64,000 nucleotides of DNA from Lentimicrobiaceae bacterium (GCA_020636745.1 JACJXH010000006.1:1-64000), one strand, 5' to 3'; counted from the first letter of the stretch, positions 15,717-24,401 are shown. Numbers and translations are program-made. The notes: generated by a model from the sequence alone, not told the origin.

Positions 15717-15794
15717 AAAATAAAAACATCATGCGCAGCATGATGCCTGATTTGTCTGAAGCCCCCCTTCCGGGGATCACCGGAGGTAATCCTG
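15713..15794. repeat. 82-base hairpin repeat, copy 1
   Basis: Identical to copy 2 at 80 of 82 positions; both differences lie in the loop between CATCATGC (15727-15734) and GCATGATG (15738-15745). It contains two further hairpins, CCCC-TTCC-GGGG (15764-15775) and GGATCACC...GGTAATCC (15774-15792). The first 44 bases, read on the minus strand, have the same flanks as the tRNA-Ser trailer/terminator but a different 19-base stem-loop. Confidence 0.85.
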
Positions 15795-15828
15795 ATTTCT
15801 TGAGATTCTTTGTGTTGGCATGTTTGGC

Positions 15829-15910
15829 CATGAAAATAAAAACATCATGCACCGCATGATGCCTGATTTGTCTGAAGCCCCCCTTCCGGGGATCACCGGA
15901 GGTAATCCTG
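15829..15910. repeat. 82-base hairpin repeat, copy 2
   Basis: Second copy, offset 116 bases from the first. It has no coding content. The 34 bases between the copies are unrelated to the repeat. Confidence 0.85.
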
Positions 15911-15946
15911 CTACTGCAAAAGGAGTAAAAGGAATATATACAATAA

Positions 15947-15982
15947 AAAACAGGCTGCCTTGATTATCAGGCAGCCTGTTTT
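15947..15982 (-). terminator. Terminator of the lemA-TPM operon
   Basis: A perfect 13-base stem, AAAACAGGCTGCC (15947-15959) with GGCAGCCTGTTTT (15970-15982). It lies 79 bases beyond the last TPM gene on the minus strand and ends in a T-run in that direction. Confidence 0.8.
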
Positions 15983-16061
15983 AATCATATTTAAAGGCAT
16001 TAAAAGATGCTTCAGAATAATTGAATAAATTGATTGCGGTTTTAAATTAAATATCTATTTA

Positions 16062-16877
16062 TTACCAGCTTCCGCTGGCGCCACCGCCGCCAAAGCCTCC
16101 ACCACCAAAGCCGCCGAAGCCACCGCCTCCGCTGCTGCCGCCACCTGAGAAGCCGCCCCAATCACTCCCTGAGCTTCGGCCGCCGCCTCCGCCGCCACCA
16201 AGCATCGAAAGTATGATCCATAATGGCAGGTTGGATGAACCGAAATTCCGGCGTTTATTGCCCGAGTTTCTGCCTATCAGCAAAAAGACGATGATAATAA
16301 TAATGAGTGGGACCAGCCCTGAAATCAGACTTCCCTTTTTTTCGTAATCAGAAGCTTTAAACCTGCCGGAAGCCAGGTCGATGATAATATCAGTACCCGC
16401 ATTTATACCTCCGTAATAGTTGTTTTGTTTGAAGTATGGAATCATTTCATTGTCAACAATACGGCGGGCGAGGGCATCGGGAATGATTTCTTCGAGCCCG
16501 TAACCTATGGAGATAGCAGCCTGGCCGCGTTCATTGCCCACTTTAGGCTTAATGAGGATAATCACCCCATTGTCATATTGTTTCTGTCCTGCACCCCATG
16601 TCTGGCCGATTCTTTGAGCCATATCATCAATATCATACCCGTCAAGACTTGAAACTGTTACCACCGTAATCTGTGTGGAGGTGGAGTCGTTGTAATCAAC
16701 CAGTTTTTGTTCAAGTCTGCCGGCTTCATCAGCGGTGAGCAATCCTGCCAAATCGTTTACCAGCCTGGGGGGCTCAGGTTTAGGAGGAATTTGCGCTAAA
16801 GTAACAAAAGGCAAAAGTATAAGGAACAGGAAATGGAGAAGATTCAGATTTAGAATAGATCGTCGGGGATTTTTCAT
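16062..16877 (-). CDS. TPM-domain membrane protein with Gly-rich tail
   Basis: A signal or N-terminal anchor spans about residues 8-28. A TPM (YgcG/Psb32-type) domain spans about 35-165, with LVNDLAGLLTADEAGRLEQKL at its start and NGVIILIKPKVGNERGQAAI, SIGYGLEEIIPD in the core. A transmembrane helix lies near 185-205, and the tail is almost only Gly, Ser and Phe, ending ASGSW. TPM proteins recur next to LemA and are linked to membrane protein quality control, but the activity is unknown. It is third in the lemA-TPM-TPM operon, 12 bases from the preceding gene. Confidence 0.9.
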   Translation of the reverse strand: MKNPRRSILNLNLLHFLFLILLPFVTLAQIPPKPEPPRLVNDLAGLLTADEAGRLEQKLVDYNDSTSTQITVVTVSSLDGYDIDDMAQRIGQTWGAGQKQYDNGVIILIKPKVGNERGQAAISIGYGLEEIIPDALARRIVDNEMIPYFKQNNYYGGINAGTDIIIDLASGRFKASDYEKKGSLISGLVPLIIIIIVFLLIGRNSGNKRRNFGSSNLPLWIILSMLGGGGGGGRSSGSDWGGFSGGGSSGGGGFGGFGGGGFGGGGASGSW

Positions 16878-16889
16878 TGGTTATCCGGA

Positions 16890-17336
16890 TTAGTTGTTTC
16901 CAAATGAAATATCATCTGAAAGTTCATTAATGTCATCAGATTGGTGAGGAAAGTGCTTTTTGAGCTGCATTCCTGCCTGAGTGATACCTTCAACCAATCC
17001 TTCAGCAAATTTTCCTTCACGAAAAAGATTGATCATTTTTAATTTGGTGCTTTCCCAAAAGTTTTCAGGAACAACGGCGTTTATTCCACTATCGCCAATA
17101 ATGGCAAACGTTCGGTTTTGAATAGATAAATAAATTAAAACACCATTGCGTTGGGCTGTTTTGTGCATTCCCAGTTTTTTAAATATGAAAGCGGCACAAT
17201 CGAGTACATCGCCAACACACTTATTTTCAATATGCACTCTGATTTCACCGGAAGTGTTCAGCTCGGCATCCCTGATGGCCTGCAGAATGTCATCCTGTTG
17301 CTCAGCGGTAAAGAAATTCTTTGCGGTTTGAGGCAT
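16890..17336 (-). CDS. Short TPM-domain protein
   Basis: The 148-residue protein consists almost only of a TPM domain: FFTAEQQDDILQAIRDAELN, then GEIRVHIENKC, NGVLIYLSIQNRTFAIIGDSGI. It has no signal peptide or membrane helix, so it is probably cytosolic or associated with its neighbours. It is the middle gene of the lemA operon. The spacer to lemA is 133 bases and contains a strong inverted repeat. Confidence 0.85.
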   Translation of the reverse strand: MPQTAKNFFTAEQQDDILQAIRDAELNTSGEIRVHIENKCVGDVLDCAAFIFKKLGMHKTAQRNGVLIYLSIQNRTFAIIGDSGINAVVPENFWESTKLKMINLFREGKFAEGLVEGITQAGMQLKKHFPHQSDDINELSDDISFGNN

Positions 17337-17387
17337 TGGGTTGTTTGTTAATTACAATTCTGTTAAACAGAAATTTGAGAGAACGAT

Positions 17388-17451
17388 AACAGTGAATAAC
17401 CTGCTTAAAAAAACATGAATCATTTTAAACATTCATTTGTTATTCACTGTT
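17388..17451. repeat. Inverted repeat in lemA-TPM spacer
   Basis: AACAGTGAATAAC (17388-17400) pairs perfectly with GTTATTCACTGTT (17439-17451), with a weaker ATGAAT/ATTCAT pair inside. Neither side has a T-run, so it is not a standard terminator. It may stabilise or partly separate the lemA transcript. Confidence 0.6.
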
Positions 17452-17469
17452 ATTCAGTTAATAAGCTGA

Positions 17470-18060
17470 TTAGAACTGGACTTCAGGAGCTTTTTCAGCG
17501 CCTTCAGAGGCTTCAAAATAGGCTTTTTTGTCAAATCCGAATATTCCTGCAAAGATGTTGCTTGGGAAGCGCCTGATTTGAGTGTTGTAATCCTGAGCTG
17601 CCTGGTTGAAGTTACGGCGTTCAACCGTAATGCGGTTCTCGGTTCCTTCGAGCTGAGCCTGCAAATCCATAAAGTTTTGGTTGGCTTTTAAGTCGGGATA
17701 GCGCTCAATTACCACCATCAGGCGCGACAATGCTGAGCCCAGGCCATCCTGTGCTTTTTGGAATTGCTGGATATTGGCTTCATTCAGATTGGTTGGATCA
17801 ATGGTAACACTGGTAGCTTTTGAGCGGGCTTCAATCACGGCAGTAAGCGTGCTTTTTTCAAAGTCAGCATAGCCTTTTACAGTGTTAACAAGATTGGGAA
17901 TCAAATCGGCGCGGCGCTGGTAAACATTTTCAACCTGCGACCAGGCGGCAGTTACACTTTCTTCCTTGGTAACAAGGCTGTTGTAGCGGCTGCTGCCCCA
18001 CATAAACAGAATAAGGATGATTCCGGCAACGGCAAGTATTGCAATCAGTGATTTTTTCAT
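17470..18060 (-). CDS. lemA: LemA family protein
   Basis: The 196-residue protein has one N-terminal membrane helix (residues 5-22), the LemA core YNSLVTKEESVTAAWSQVENVYQRR with LIPNLVNTVKGYA, and ERRNFNQAAQDYN with IFGF near the end. LemA proteins are membrane-anchored helical bundles of unclear function, often with TPM proteins as here. It is first in its operon. A possible promoter on the minus strand has -7 TAATTTTA, about 35 bases upstream. Confidence 0.93.
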   Translation of the reverse strand: MKKSLIAILAVAGIILILFMWGSSRYNSLVTKEESVTAAWSQVENVYQRRADLIPNLVNTVKGYADFEKSTLTAVIEARSKATSVTIDPTNLNEANIQQFQKAQDGLGSALSRLMVVIERYPDLKANQNFMDLQAQLEGTENRITVERRNFNQAAQDYNTQIRRFPSNIFAGIFGFDKKAYFEASEGAEKAPEVQF

Positions 18061-18128
18061 AAATATGAAGTGTTTGTTTAGTGTAAAATTACAAGATTTG
18101 GATTCGAAAATGACAAAAAAATAAAATT

Positions 18129-18157
18129 ATGCCCGGAATTTTGAGCTTTCCGGGCAT
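18129..18157 (-). terminator. Terminator of htpG
   Basis: Stem ATGCCCGGAA (18129-18138) with TTCCGGGCAT (18148-18157), five bases beyond the htpG stop and followed by a T-rich run in the minus direction. Confidence 0.8.
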
Positions 18158-18162
18158 AACCA

Positions 18163-20067
18163 TTATTCAATAATGTTTATGCTTCGCTTAATAAAACCTG
18201 TGAGGTCTTCTCCTTTGAGCAGGTTTTGCGAAAGCTTGGCCAAATCAACCAATTGTTTGGCCAATGTTTTTTTATGGTCTTCATCTTTTTCTTCACTCAT
18301 TTTGGTAATCAGCGGATGATTTCCATTAATTACCAGGTTGAAAGAGTCAGGTAATCCGCCCATGTACATTGCACCTCCGCCCATCATCGACATGTCTTTC
18401 ATGCGGCGCATAAATTCCGGACGGGTAATCTGAACAGGCATGTCGGTTTCGCTCATGCTTTCAAACATAACGGTATAATGTTCTTTGCCGGCAACTTCTT
18501 CAAAAACCGGTTTCAGCTTGTCGCGCTCTTCATCACTCAGTTTTGAAGGCATTGCGTCTTCTTTTGCAATAAGCTTGTCTATCACATCAGCATCAACCCT
18601 TACAAAGGAGGTGTTTTCAAATTTCTGCTCAAGTGTATTCACAAAATGGTTGTCAATCGGACCGTCCATTACAAGAACATTGTAACCCCTGCTGGTAGCG
18701 GTTTCAATGAAACTGTGCTGCTCAACTGTGTCGGAAGTATAGAGGTAAACAAGCTTTTGTTCTTTGTTGGTTTGCGCATTTTTAATGAGCTCTTTGTACT
18801 CTTCAAAAGTGTGGTATTTTCCGTCAGTATCTTTAAGCAGGCAAAATTTTTCAGCTCTGTCGTAGAATTTTGGCTCCGAAATAATACCATATTCAATGAA
18901 AATGCGGATATCATCCCATTTTTTCTCAAAATCTTCACGGTTGTTTTTAAAAATCTCCTCCAGTTTATCGGCCACTTTTTTCATAATGTGGTTCGATATC
19001 TTTTTTACGTTTGAATCGCTTTGCAGATATGAACGCGAAACGTTAAGCGGGATGTCAGGAGAATCAAGTACACCGTGCATCAGCGTTAAAAAGTCAGGTA
19101 CAATGCCTTCGACTGAATCGGTAACAAATACCTGGTTTGAATAGAGTTGAATTTTTTCTTTTTGTACTTCAAAATTGCGTTTAACTTTCGGGAAATACAG
19201 AATTCCGGTAAGGTTAAACGGATAGTCAACGTTCAGGTGAATATTGAATAACGGATTTTCAAAAAGGGTGGGGTAAAGCTCGCGATAGAAATTGTTGTAA
19301 TCCTCTTCGTTCAAATCGGCTGGTTTACGTTTCCAGGCAGGGTTGGTATTGTTGATGAAGCGGGGTTTTTCAATTTCATCATATTTGTCATTCCCTTTGT
19401 CATCTTTTTCACCTTCAATTTTCTCCCATGTTTTTTCGTTTCCAAAACGAATAGGAACAGGCAGGAATTTGCAGTATTTTTTCAGAAGGTCGAGTATGCG
19501 CATCTCCTCCAGAAATTCTTTGGAGTCGTCGGCAATATACAGCACGATTTCAGTTCCTCTTGTGCTTTTTTCAGTTTCAGTGAGTGTATATTCAGGACTG
19601 CCGTCGCATTCCCATTTCACAGCTTTTGAGCCGGGGCCTTTTTTATAGGTTTTGGTAATGATTTCTACTTTTTTTGAAACCATGAATGAGGAGTAGAATC
19701 CAAGTCCAAAATGTCCGATTAACTGAGCAGATTCTGCTTCGCTTTTGCCTTTGTATTTTTTTACAAATTCCTCGGCGCCTGAGAATGCTATCTGATTGAT
19801 ATATTTGTCAACTTCTTCGGCCGACATGCCAACTCCATTATCCTTAACGGTGAGTGTGCCTTTTTCTTTGTCAAGAATCACTTCAATGGTAAGGTCGCCC
19901 AAATCCTCTTTAACATTGCCCATAGAGGAGAGCGCTTTAAGTTTTTGTGTGGCATCTACGGCATTCGAAATAAGTTCCCTCAGGAATATTTCATGATCTG
20001 AGTACAGGAATTTTTTAATGATTGGAAATATGTTTTCCGTCTGAACATTGATTTTTCCCGATTGCAT
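18163..20067 (-). CDS. htpG: Molecular chaperone HtpG (Hsp90)
   Basis: ATP-dependent cytosolic Hsp90. The N-terminal GHKL ATPase shows EIFLRELISNAVDA, DNGVGMS and GHFGLGFYSSFMV. The middle domain has NVSRSYLQ, and a C-terminal dimerisation region follows, for 634 residues in all, normal for the family. A MGGGAMYMGG segment near residue 560 is a short Met/Gly-rich loop. It is a single gene with its own terminator. The leader contains a palindrome at 20099-20119. Confidence 0.97.
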   Translation of the reverse strand: MQSGKINVQTENIFPIIKKFLYSDHEIFLRELISNAVDATQKLKALSSMGNVKEDLGDLTIEVILDKEKGTLTVKDNGVGMSAEEVDKYINQIAFSGAEEFVKKYKGKSEAESAQLIGHFGLGFYSSFMVSKKVEIITKTYKKGPGSKAVKWECDGSPEYTLTETEKSTRGTEIVLYIADDSKEFLEEMRILDLLKKYCKFLPVPIRFGNEKTWEKIEGEKDDKGNDKYDEIEKPRFINNTNPAWKRKPADLNEEDYNNFYRELYPTLFENPLFNIHLNVDYPFNLTGILYFPKVKRNFEVQKEKIQLYSNQVFVTDSVEGIVPDFLTLMHGVLDSPDIPLNVSRSYLQSDSNVKKISNHIMKKVADKLEEIFKNNREDFEKKWDDIRIFIEYGIISEPKFYDRAEKFCLLKDTDGKYHTFEEYKELIKNAQTNKEQKLVYLYTSDTVEQHSFIETATSRGYNVLVMDGPIDNHFVNTLEQKFENTSFVRVDADVIDKLIAKEDAMPSKLSDEERDKLKPVFEEVAGKEHYTVMFESMSETDMPVQITRPEFMRRMKDMSMMGGGAMYMGGLPDSFNLVINGNHPLITKMSEEKDEDHKKTLAKQLVDLAKLSQNLLKGEDLTGFIKRSINIIE

Positions 20068-20285
20068 AGTATTGTAATTTTTAAGTTTGGTTTTTTTATG
20101 CTTTGCTTAGCAAAGCATGTGCCATTGCCATTTTGCTGCCAAAATGTCGGGATTTTTACAGGATAAGCCTGGTGGAATGCGGCTAATACCAGACTGGATT
20201 AAAAATTTCCCCTCAAAAAGTAGCTTTTTACTGCTGTTCAGGGCAGGAAGCAAGAGCTGTAATTTTTGGAAAGGTAGCCCGGGAG
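20068..20285. other. htpG leader and intergenic region
   Basis: A perfect-arm hairpin ATGCTTTGCT-T-AGCAAAGCAT lies at about 20099-20119, 32 bases or more upstream of htpG. No CIRCE-type (TTAGCACTC) element is seen. I find no gene here. Confidence 0.4.
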
Positions 20286-21416
20286 CTATATTTGTGCGGG
20301 AATTTCGATGATAAATGTGGTGCCGTTGGTGGGTGAGCTTGTAAAGGAGATTTTGCCCTTCATAAACTTTTCAGTGAGCATTTTCATGCTGTAAGTGCCC
20401 AATCCGCGGTCATTGCCTTTGGTTGAAAACGAACGGTTAAATACCTGCATTTGTACCTCTTCACTCATAAAGGAAGCATTATGAACCCAAATCATGGTTC
20501 CTCTGTCCTGCAATGACATAAAGCCTAAAGTAACGATGCCAGCTCCCTGTTCGGCTTCCAATGCATTTTTAACCATATTGGTAACAACTCTTTTCAGCAG
20601 TACCTTGTCAGCGTTGAAAGTAAAACTTTCACTCCGGTTATCAAGCGCAATTATTTGAACACCGGGTGCTCCTGATTCAAATTCAGTCTTCAGTTCATTG
20701 AATAATGATAACGAATCAACCGGCACTGGTTGACTGATATACTCCAGATGATTTCCGTTGGAAATGATGCGATGTGTATTAATTTCGTCAATCATTGCGC
20801 TTGTCGATTTCATCAGAAAGCCAAGATATTCATGCCGGTTATCCTGCAGGTCTTCAGAGGATAGCAATTCGGCCATACTGTTGATGTTGTGCGCAGTGTT
20901 CAGAATGTCATGATAGAATAACCGTTCAAGTATTGCTTTTTTCTTTTCGGAACTGATATCAACCAGGCTGAACAGCAGAAATTCACGGTGTTCAATGTTC
21001 AGTATTTTGGTAGTTACACTGAAATGCAGTGGTTGATTCAGCTCGTTATTGATGGTTACTTCCTGTGTGTCTTGGCCATTATTCAGGCAGTTGAGAATGG
21101 CTTTTACACCTCCGCAAACTTTGCAGTTTTTTGAAGTGCCGCAACCATCAGGCCCGTCTTTAACAAAGGGGCATCCTGCAGCTTCTCCCGGACGCAGCCC
21201 AATTACAGCCATATTGTCTTTAAGCTGAAAATAATCGAGAAAAGCTTTGTTGCTGAATACTATCTGACGCTCATGGTTTAGTAAAAGAGCCAGCGTGGGA
21301 ATGCCATCCAGAATAGAAACCGTTAATTGGTTAGATGTTACAAACGCGTAATCCTTAACAATTTCTTCAGGCCCTTTGCGACCTGCAGGTGCGAAATAGG
21401 TTATTGGTTGGCTCAT
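20286..21416 (-). CDS. Orphan PAS-domain sensor histidine kinase with cysteine cluster
   Basis: The 376-residue protein has no signal peptide or membrane helix, so it is cytosolic. Residues about 30-155 are a PAS domain with an unusual insert, RPGEAAGC then GCGTSKNCKVCGG, placing Cys82, Cys92, Cys98 and Cys101 in a possible metal or iron-sulfur site. The phosphoacceptor is likely His169 in FYHDILNTAHNI. The ATPase part shows the N-box NMVKNALEA and a glycine box DRGLGTYSMKML. There is no response regulator beside it. Redox or gas sensing is plausible from the cysteines, but this is inference. The 176 bases upstream contain no recognised promoter. Confidence 0.85.
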   Translation of the reverse strand: MSQPITYFAPAGRKGPEEIVKDYAFVTSNQLTVSILDGIPTLALLLNHERQIVFSNKAFLDYFQLKDNMAVIGLRPGEAAGCPFVKDGPDGCGTSKNCKVCGGVKAILNCLNNGQDTQEVTINNELNQPLHFSVTTKILNIEHREFLLFSLVDISSEKKKAILERLFYHDILNTAHNINSMAELLSSEDLQDNRHEYLGFLMKSTSAMIDEINTHRIISNGNHLEYISQPVPVDSLSLFNELKTEFESGAPGVQIIALDNRSESFTFNADKVLLKRVVTNMVKNALEAEQGAGIVTLGFMSLQDRGTMIWVHNASFMSEEVQMQVFNRSFSTKGNDRGLGTYSMKMLTEKFMKGKISFTSSPTNGTTFIIEIPAQI

Positions 21417-21592
21417 TGATGGTTAACTGCTTTGGAAAGCCAAAATTAATACAAATTCATTTCTTTGATTATTATTTGATGTAATTTAGAATGGTATGCA
21501 GAAAAATGAATGTGTAAATGGCAGATATACAGGTATGTGTAACTGTAATTTGAATTTTGTCTAAAATGACATTTCTAAATAGCACTGCTTGT

Positions 21593-22096
21593 TCATCGTG
21601 GAATTTTCCGGATAACAGATGTCCACCCGGCTTCTTTACATCCCCATAGCCCGATTAAAATGGCTTCAGCCGCATCATGTGTCGGGGTGTTTTTTGAATC
21701 TGCTTCAGATTGGTGAATGAGACTTTCGGCAAGCCTGATGGCCGTTTGTTTGGCAATTATGCCATTTCGCTGTTCGCGGGGAAGCAACACCTCTTTACGC
21801 CAGTCGCCGGCATCTGTCAATACAGCCCTGATTTGAAGCTTTTGGGCTTCCTTTGTCCACGCAAGAGCCACCGGGCCGCCTCCTTCCACAATAATGACCT
21901 TTAAATTTTCCAGAGAATGAAGAAGTGAATAAGCAGCTTTGCGCAGAGAAGAAACAGAACCCATATTATGTGAACGATACCAAATCAGTGTGTCGGGCTT
22001 CTGATACAAAGCTAAACCTGTTTTAACTCCTGCATCAATGGCCAGCAAAAACTCTTTCTCAGGAAGGGGGATGGCTGGAACAGCTTTCATGCTCAT
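21593..22096 (-). CDS. RuvC/RNase H-fold-like hypothetical protein
   Basis: The 167-residue protein follows the RNase H-fold pattern of RuvC-like nucleases: first strand LAIDAGVKTGLAL (Asp), later strand VIIVEGGG (Glu), and the C-terminal helix THDAAEAILIGLW (Asp after His), like the HDxADA end of resolvases. The three acidic positions suggest a metal-dependent nuclease. A KEVLLPREQRNGIIAKQTAI segment could contact nucleic acid. It is not RuvC itself and is too divergent for YqgF. It has no signal peptide, stands alone, and its role is unknown. Confidence 0.6.
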   Translation of the reverse strand: MSMKAVPAIPLPEKEFLLAIDAGVKTGLALYQKPDTLIWYRSHNMGSVSSLRKAAYSLLHSLENLKVIIVEGGGPVALAWTKEAQKLQIRAVLTDAGDWRKEVLLPREQRNGIIAKQTAIRLAESLIHQSEADSKNTPTHDAAEAILIGLWGCKEAGWTSVIRKIPR

Positions 22097-22392
22097 GATG
22101 TGTGATTGAAAATGGATTATAAAAGATAAAGCTATGCTATTTTTTATTTCAGCATTGAATGATACAGTAAAATACTTAGTGTTAAAAGTGTGTTTTGAGG
22201 ATTATTTTCTGCGTAATCCATTTTGAATTCCTTACTGAGTTTTAAAATTGTTTTTGCAAATAATTGTAAATCAATTTCTAGTATTTTTCAGCAATAGGAT
22301 ATATTCTTTTAATTTTCCATTGCCATTGTTGGGAAAGTTTATAATTTAGCCACCATAACGGTGCAATTCATAAACTTCTAAATATACAAACT
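22097..22392. other. Divergent intergenic region upstream of ilvE
   Basis: This AT-rich spacer separates the RuvC-like gene (minus) from ilvE (plus). TAATTTAG at 22342-22349 is one base off the -7 consensus, about 40 bases before the ilvE ATG. No T-box or leader peptide is evident. Confidence 0.3.
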
Positions 22393-23412
22393 ATGCAAGA
22401 TATTGACTGGAGCCACTTACCATTTGGGTATGTGAAAACCGACTACAATGTTCGCTGTTATTACAGAGATGGAAAATGGGGAGAACTGGAAACTTCATCC
22501 TCAGAATTTATCAGCATTCATATGGCTGCCTCATCGTTACACTATGGTCAGGAAGCATTTGAAGGGATGAAAGCCTTCAGAGGAAAAGATGGAAAAATCA
22601 GAATTTTCCGCTGGGAAGAGAATGCAAAGCGTATGGAAAGTTCAGCCAATGGGGTAATGATGTCAGTTGTTCCCCACGAATTGTTTTTAAAAGCTATTGT
22701 TCAGGCTGTTAAGCTGAACGAAAGATTTATTCCGCCTTACGGAACGGGCGCATCACTCTACCTTCGCCCATTATTGATTGGCAGTGGAGCCCGTGTTGGT
22801 GTAAAACCGGCTGATGAGTATCTGTTTCTTGTATTCGTTACACCGGTTGGGCCTTACTTTAAGGAAGGATTTAAGCCAGTGTCTATGATGATTGCACGCG
22901 ATCATGACAGGGCTGCTCCCAATGGAACCGGTCGGTTTAAAGTAGGCGGAAATTATGCTGCCAGTTTAACTGCCGGTGAAGAAGCTCATGCCGATGGTTA
23001 TGCTGCTGCTATTTTCCTCGATGCAAGAGAAAAGAAATATATTGATGAAGCGGGTCCTGCCAACTTCTTCGGTATTAAGGGGAATAAATATATTACGCCA
23101 AAATCCGATTCTATTTTACCATCCATTACCAACAAAAGCCTGATGGATCTGGCACGTGATATGGGTATGGAAGTTGAAGTAAGACCTGTGCCTGTTGAAG
23201 AGCTTGCCGAATTTGACGAAACAGGAGCTTGTGGAACTGCAGCAGTCATTTCTCCGATTTGTAAAATTGTGGATCACGTCACCGGTGATGTTTATCAGTA
23301 TTGCAAAGATGGAAATGCAGGCCCTGTTTCCACCAAATTGTACAAAAGACTCCAGGGTATTCAGTTCGGTGATGAACCGGATGTATTTAACTGGAATTAT
23401 GTGATTGAATAA
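22393..23412 (+). CDS. ilvE: Branched-chain amino acid aminotransferase
   Basis: PLP enzyme (fold type IV) interconverting Val/Leu/Ile and their 2-oxo acids. The chain of 339 residues is of the long, eukaryote-like type. HYGQEAFEGMKAFR is the substrate-site strand. Lys183 in GRFKVGGNYAAS carries PLP. EAGPANFFGI and ETGACGTAAVISPI complete the cofactor site. It is transcribed alone and ends at a perfect palindromic terminator shared with pyrF. Confidence 0.95.
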   Translation: MQDIDWSHLPFGYVKTDYNVRCYYRDGKWGELETSSSEFISIHMAASSLHYGQEAFEGMKAFRGKDGKIRIFRWEENAKRMESSANGVMMSVVPHELFLKAIVQAVKLNERFIPPYGTGASLYLRPLLIGSGARVGVKPADEYLFLVFVTPVGPYFKEGFKPVSMMIARDHDRAAPNGTGRFKVGGNYAASLTAGEEAHADGYAAAIFLDAREKKYIDEAGPANFFGIKGNKYITPKSDSILPSITNKSLMDLARDMGMEVEVRPVPVEELAEFDETGACGTAAVISPICKIVDHVTGDVYQYCKDGNAGPVSTKLYKRLQGIQFGDEPDVFNWNYVIE

Positions 23413-23430
23413 TCAAACATTCAGATAAAT

Positions 23431-23460
23431 AAAAAGGTTGCCTTCGAAGGCAACCTTTTT
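23431..23460. terminator. Bidirectional terminator between ilvE and pyrF
   Basis: A perfect 30-base palindrome, AAAAAGGTTGCC-TTCGAA-GGCAACCTTTTT, gives U-runs in both directions between the convergent genes. Confidence 0.92.
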
Positions 23461-23480
23461 ATTTATATAAACTTTTATCT

Positions 23481-24323
23481 TCAGATAATCCCTTTTTCAA
23501 GAAGCAGTTTTTTCATCTCACTCTGCATGGCCTGCGCTTCAGCGGCTGCTTTGGCTGCAAAATCCTTGTCTTTCGAAGCAAAGATGATACTTCGGGATGC
23601 GTTAACTAAGATTCCGCAATCGGCATTCATTCCGTATTTTGCGACTTCCTGCAAGCTTCCGCCCTGGGCTCCAACACCGGGAACAAGCAGAAAGTGTTCA
23701 GGCGCAATTTGTCTGATATCGGCCAGCATTTCGGCGCGTGTTGCACCAACTACAAACATCAGATTACTGGCAGTACCCCAATTTTGTGCTTTTTTCAATA
23801 CACTGGAAAAAAGTTTATCTCCCCTGGTGTCTTCTGTAAACTGAAAGTCAAAAGCTCCTTTGTTGGAAGTTAATCCCAGCAGGACAACCCATTTGTTTTC
23901 GAATTTCAGAAACGGGCTCACGGAGTCTTCGCCCATGTACGGGGCTACCGTAACTGCGTCAAAATCAAATCCTGATGACTTTTTATCGAAGAATGCTTTG
24001 GCGTACTGGGTGGAAGTATTGCCTATATCTCCTCTTTTGGCATCAGCAATGGAAAAGCAGGAGTCTTTGAATTTCTCCAGATAATCCATGGTTTTATGAA
24101 GGCTGGTCAATCCGGCAAGTCCACGTGACTCGTAGAAAGCCAGATTCGGTTTATAAGCTACCGCAAAGTCAATGGTTGCATCAATAATGCATTTGTTAAA
24201 CTCAAATACGGGGTCATCCGTGTCAAGCAGGTGAGTGGGAATTTTTTCAATTTCACTGTCAAGGCCTACACAAAGAAAGGATCCTTTTCTTTTGATTAAT
24301 GCAATAAGTTGCTCGCGGTTCAT
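23481..24323 (-). CDS. pyrF: Orotidine 5'-phosphate decarboxylase (type 2)
   Basis: The enzyme converts OMP to UMP, the last step of UMP synthesis. At 280 residues it belongs to the longer subfamily 2: FLCVGLDSEIEKIP at the start, the catalytic DAKRGDIGNTS, VTVAPYMGEDSV, and VPGVGAQGGSL for phosphate binding. It lies 78 bases downstream of prfA on the same strand, so the two may be partly co-transcribed. Confidence 0.95.
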   Translation of the reverse strand: MNREQLIALIKRKGSFLCVGLDSEIEKIPTHLLDTDDPVFEFNKCIIDATIDFAVAYKPNLAFYESRGLAGLTSLHKTMDYLEKFKDSCFSIADAKRGDIGNTSTQYAKAFFDKKSSGFDFDAVTVAPYMGEDSVSPFLKFENKWVVLLGLTSNKGAFDFQFTEDTRGDKLFSSVLKKAQNWGTASNLMFVVGATRAEMLADIRQIAPEHFLLVPGVGAQGGSLQEVAKYGMNADCGILVNASRSIIFASKDKDFAAKAAAEAQAMQSEMKKLLLEKGII

Positions 24324-24401
24324 ACTTGTAATTTCAGTAATCTGTTTATAAAAAAGCTAAACTATTCATCTTCCGGTAGCAGATAGTTTTCAGTGCAATG
24401 A

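Noticed and set aside
15713..15910. CRISPR array
   Set aside because: Only two 82-base units with internal hairpins, a long unrelated spacer and no cas genes.
20099..20119. CIRCE heat-shock operator upstream of htpG
   Set aside because: The palindrome ATGCTTTGCT/AGCAAAGCAT does not match the CIRCE consensus.
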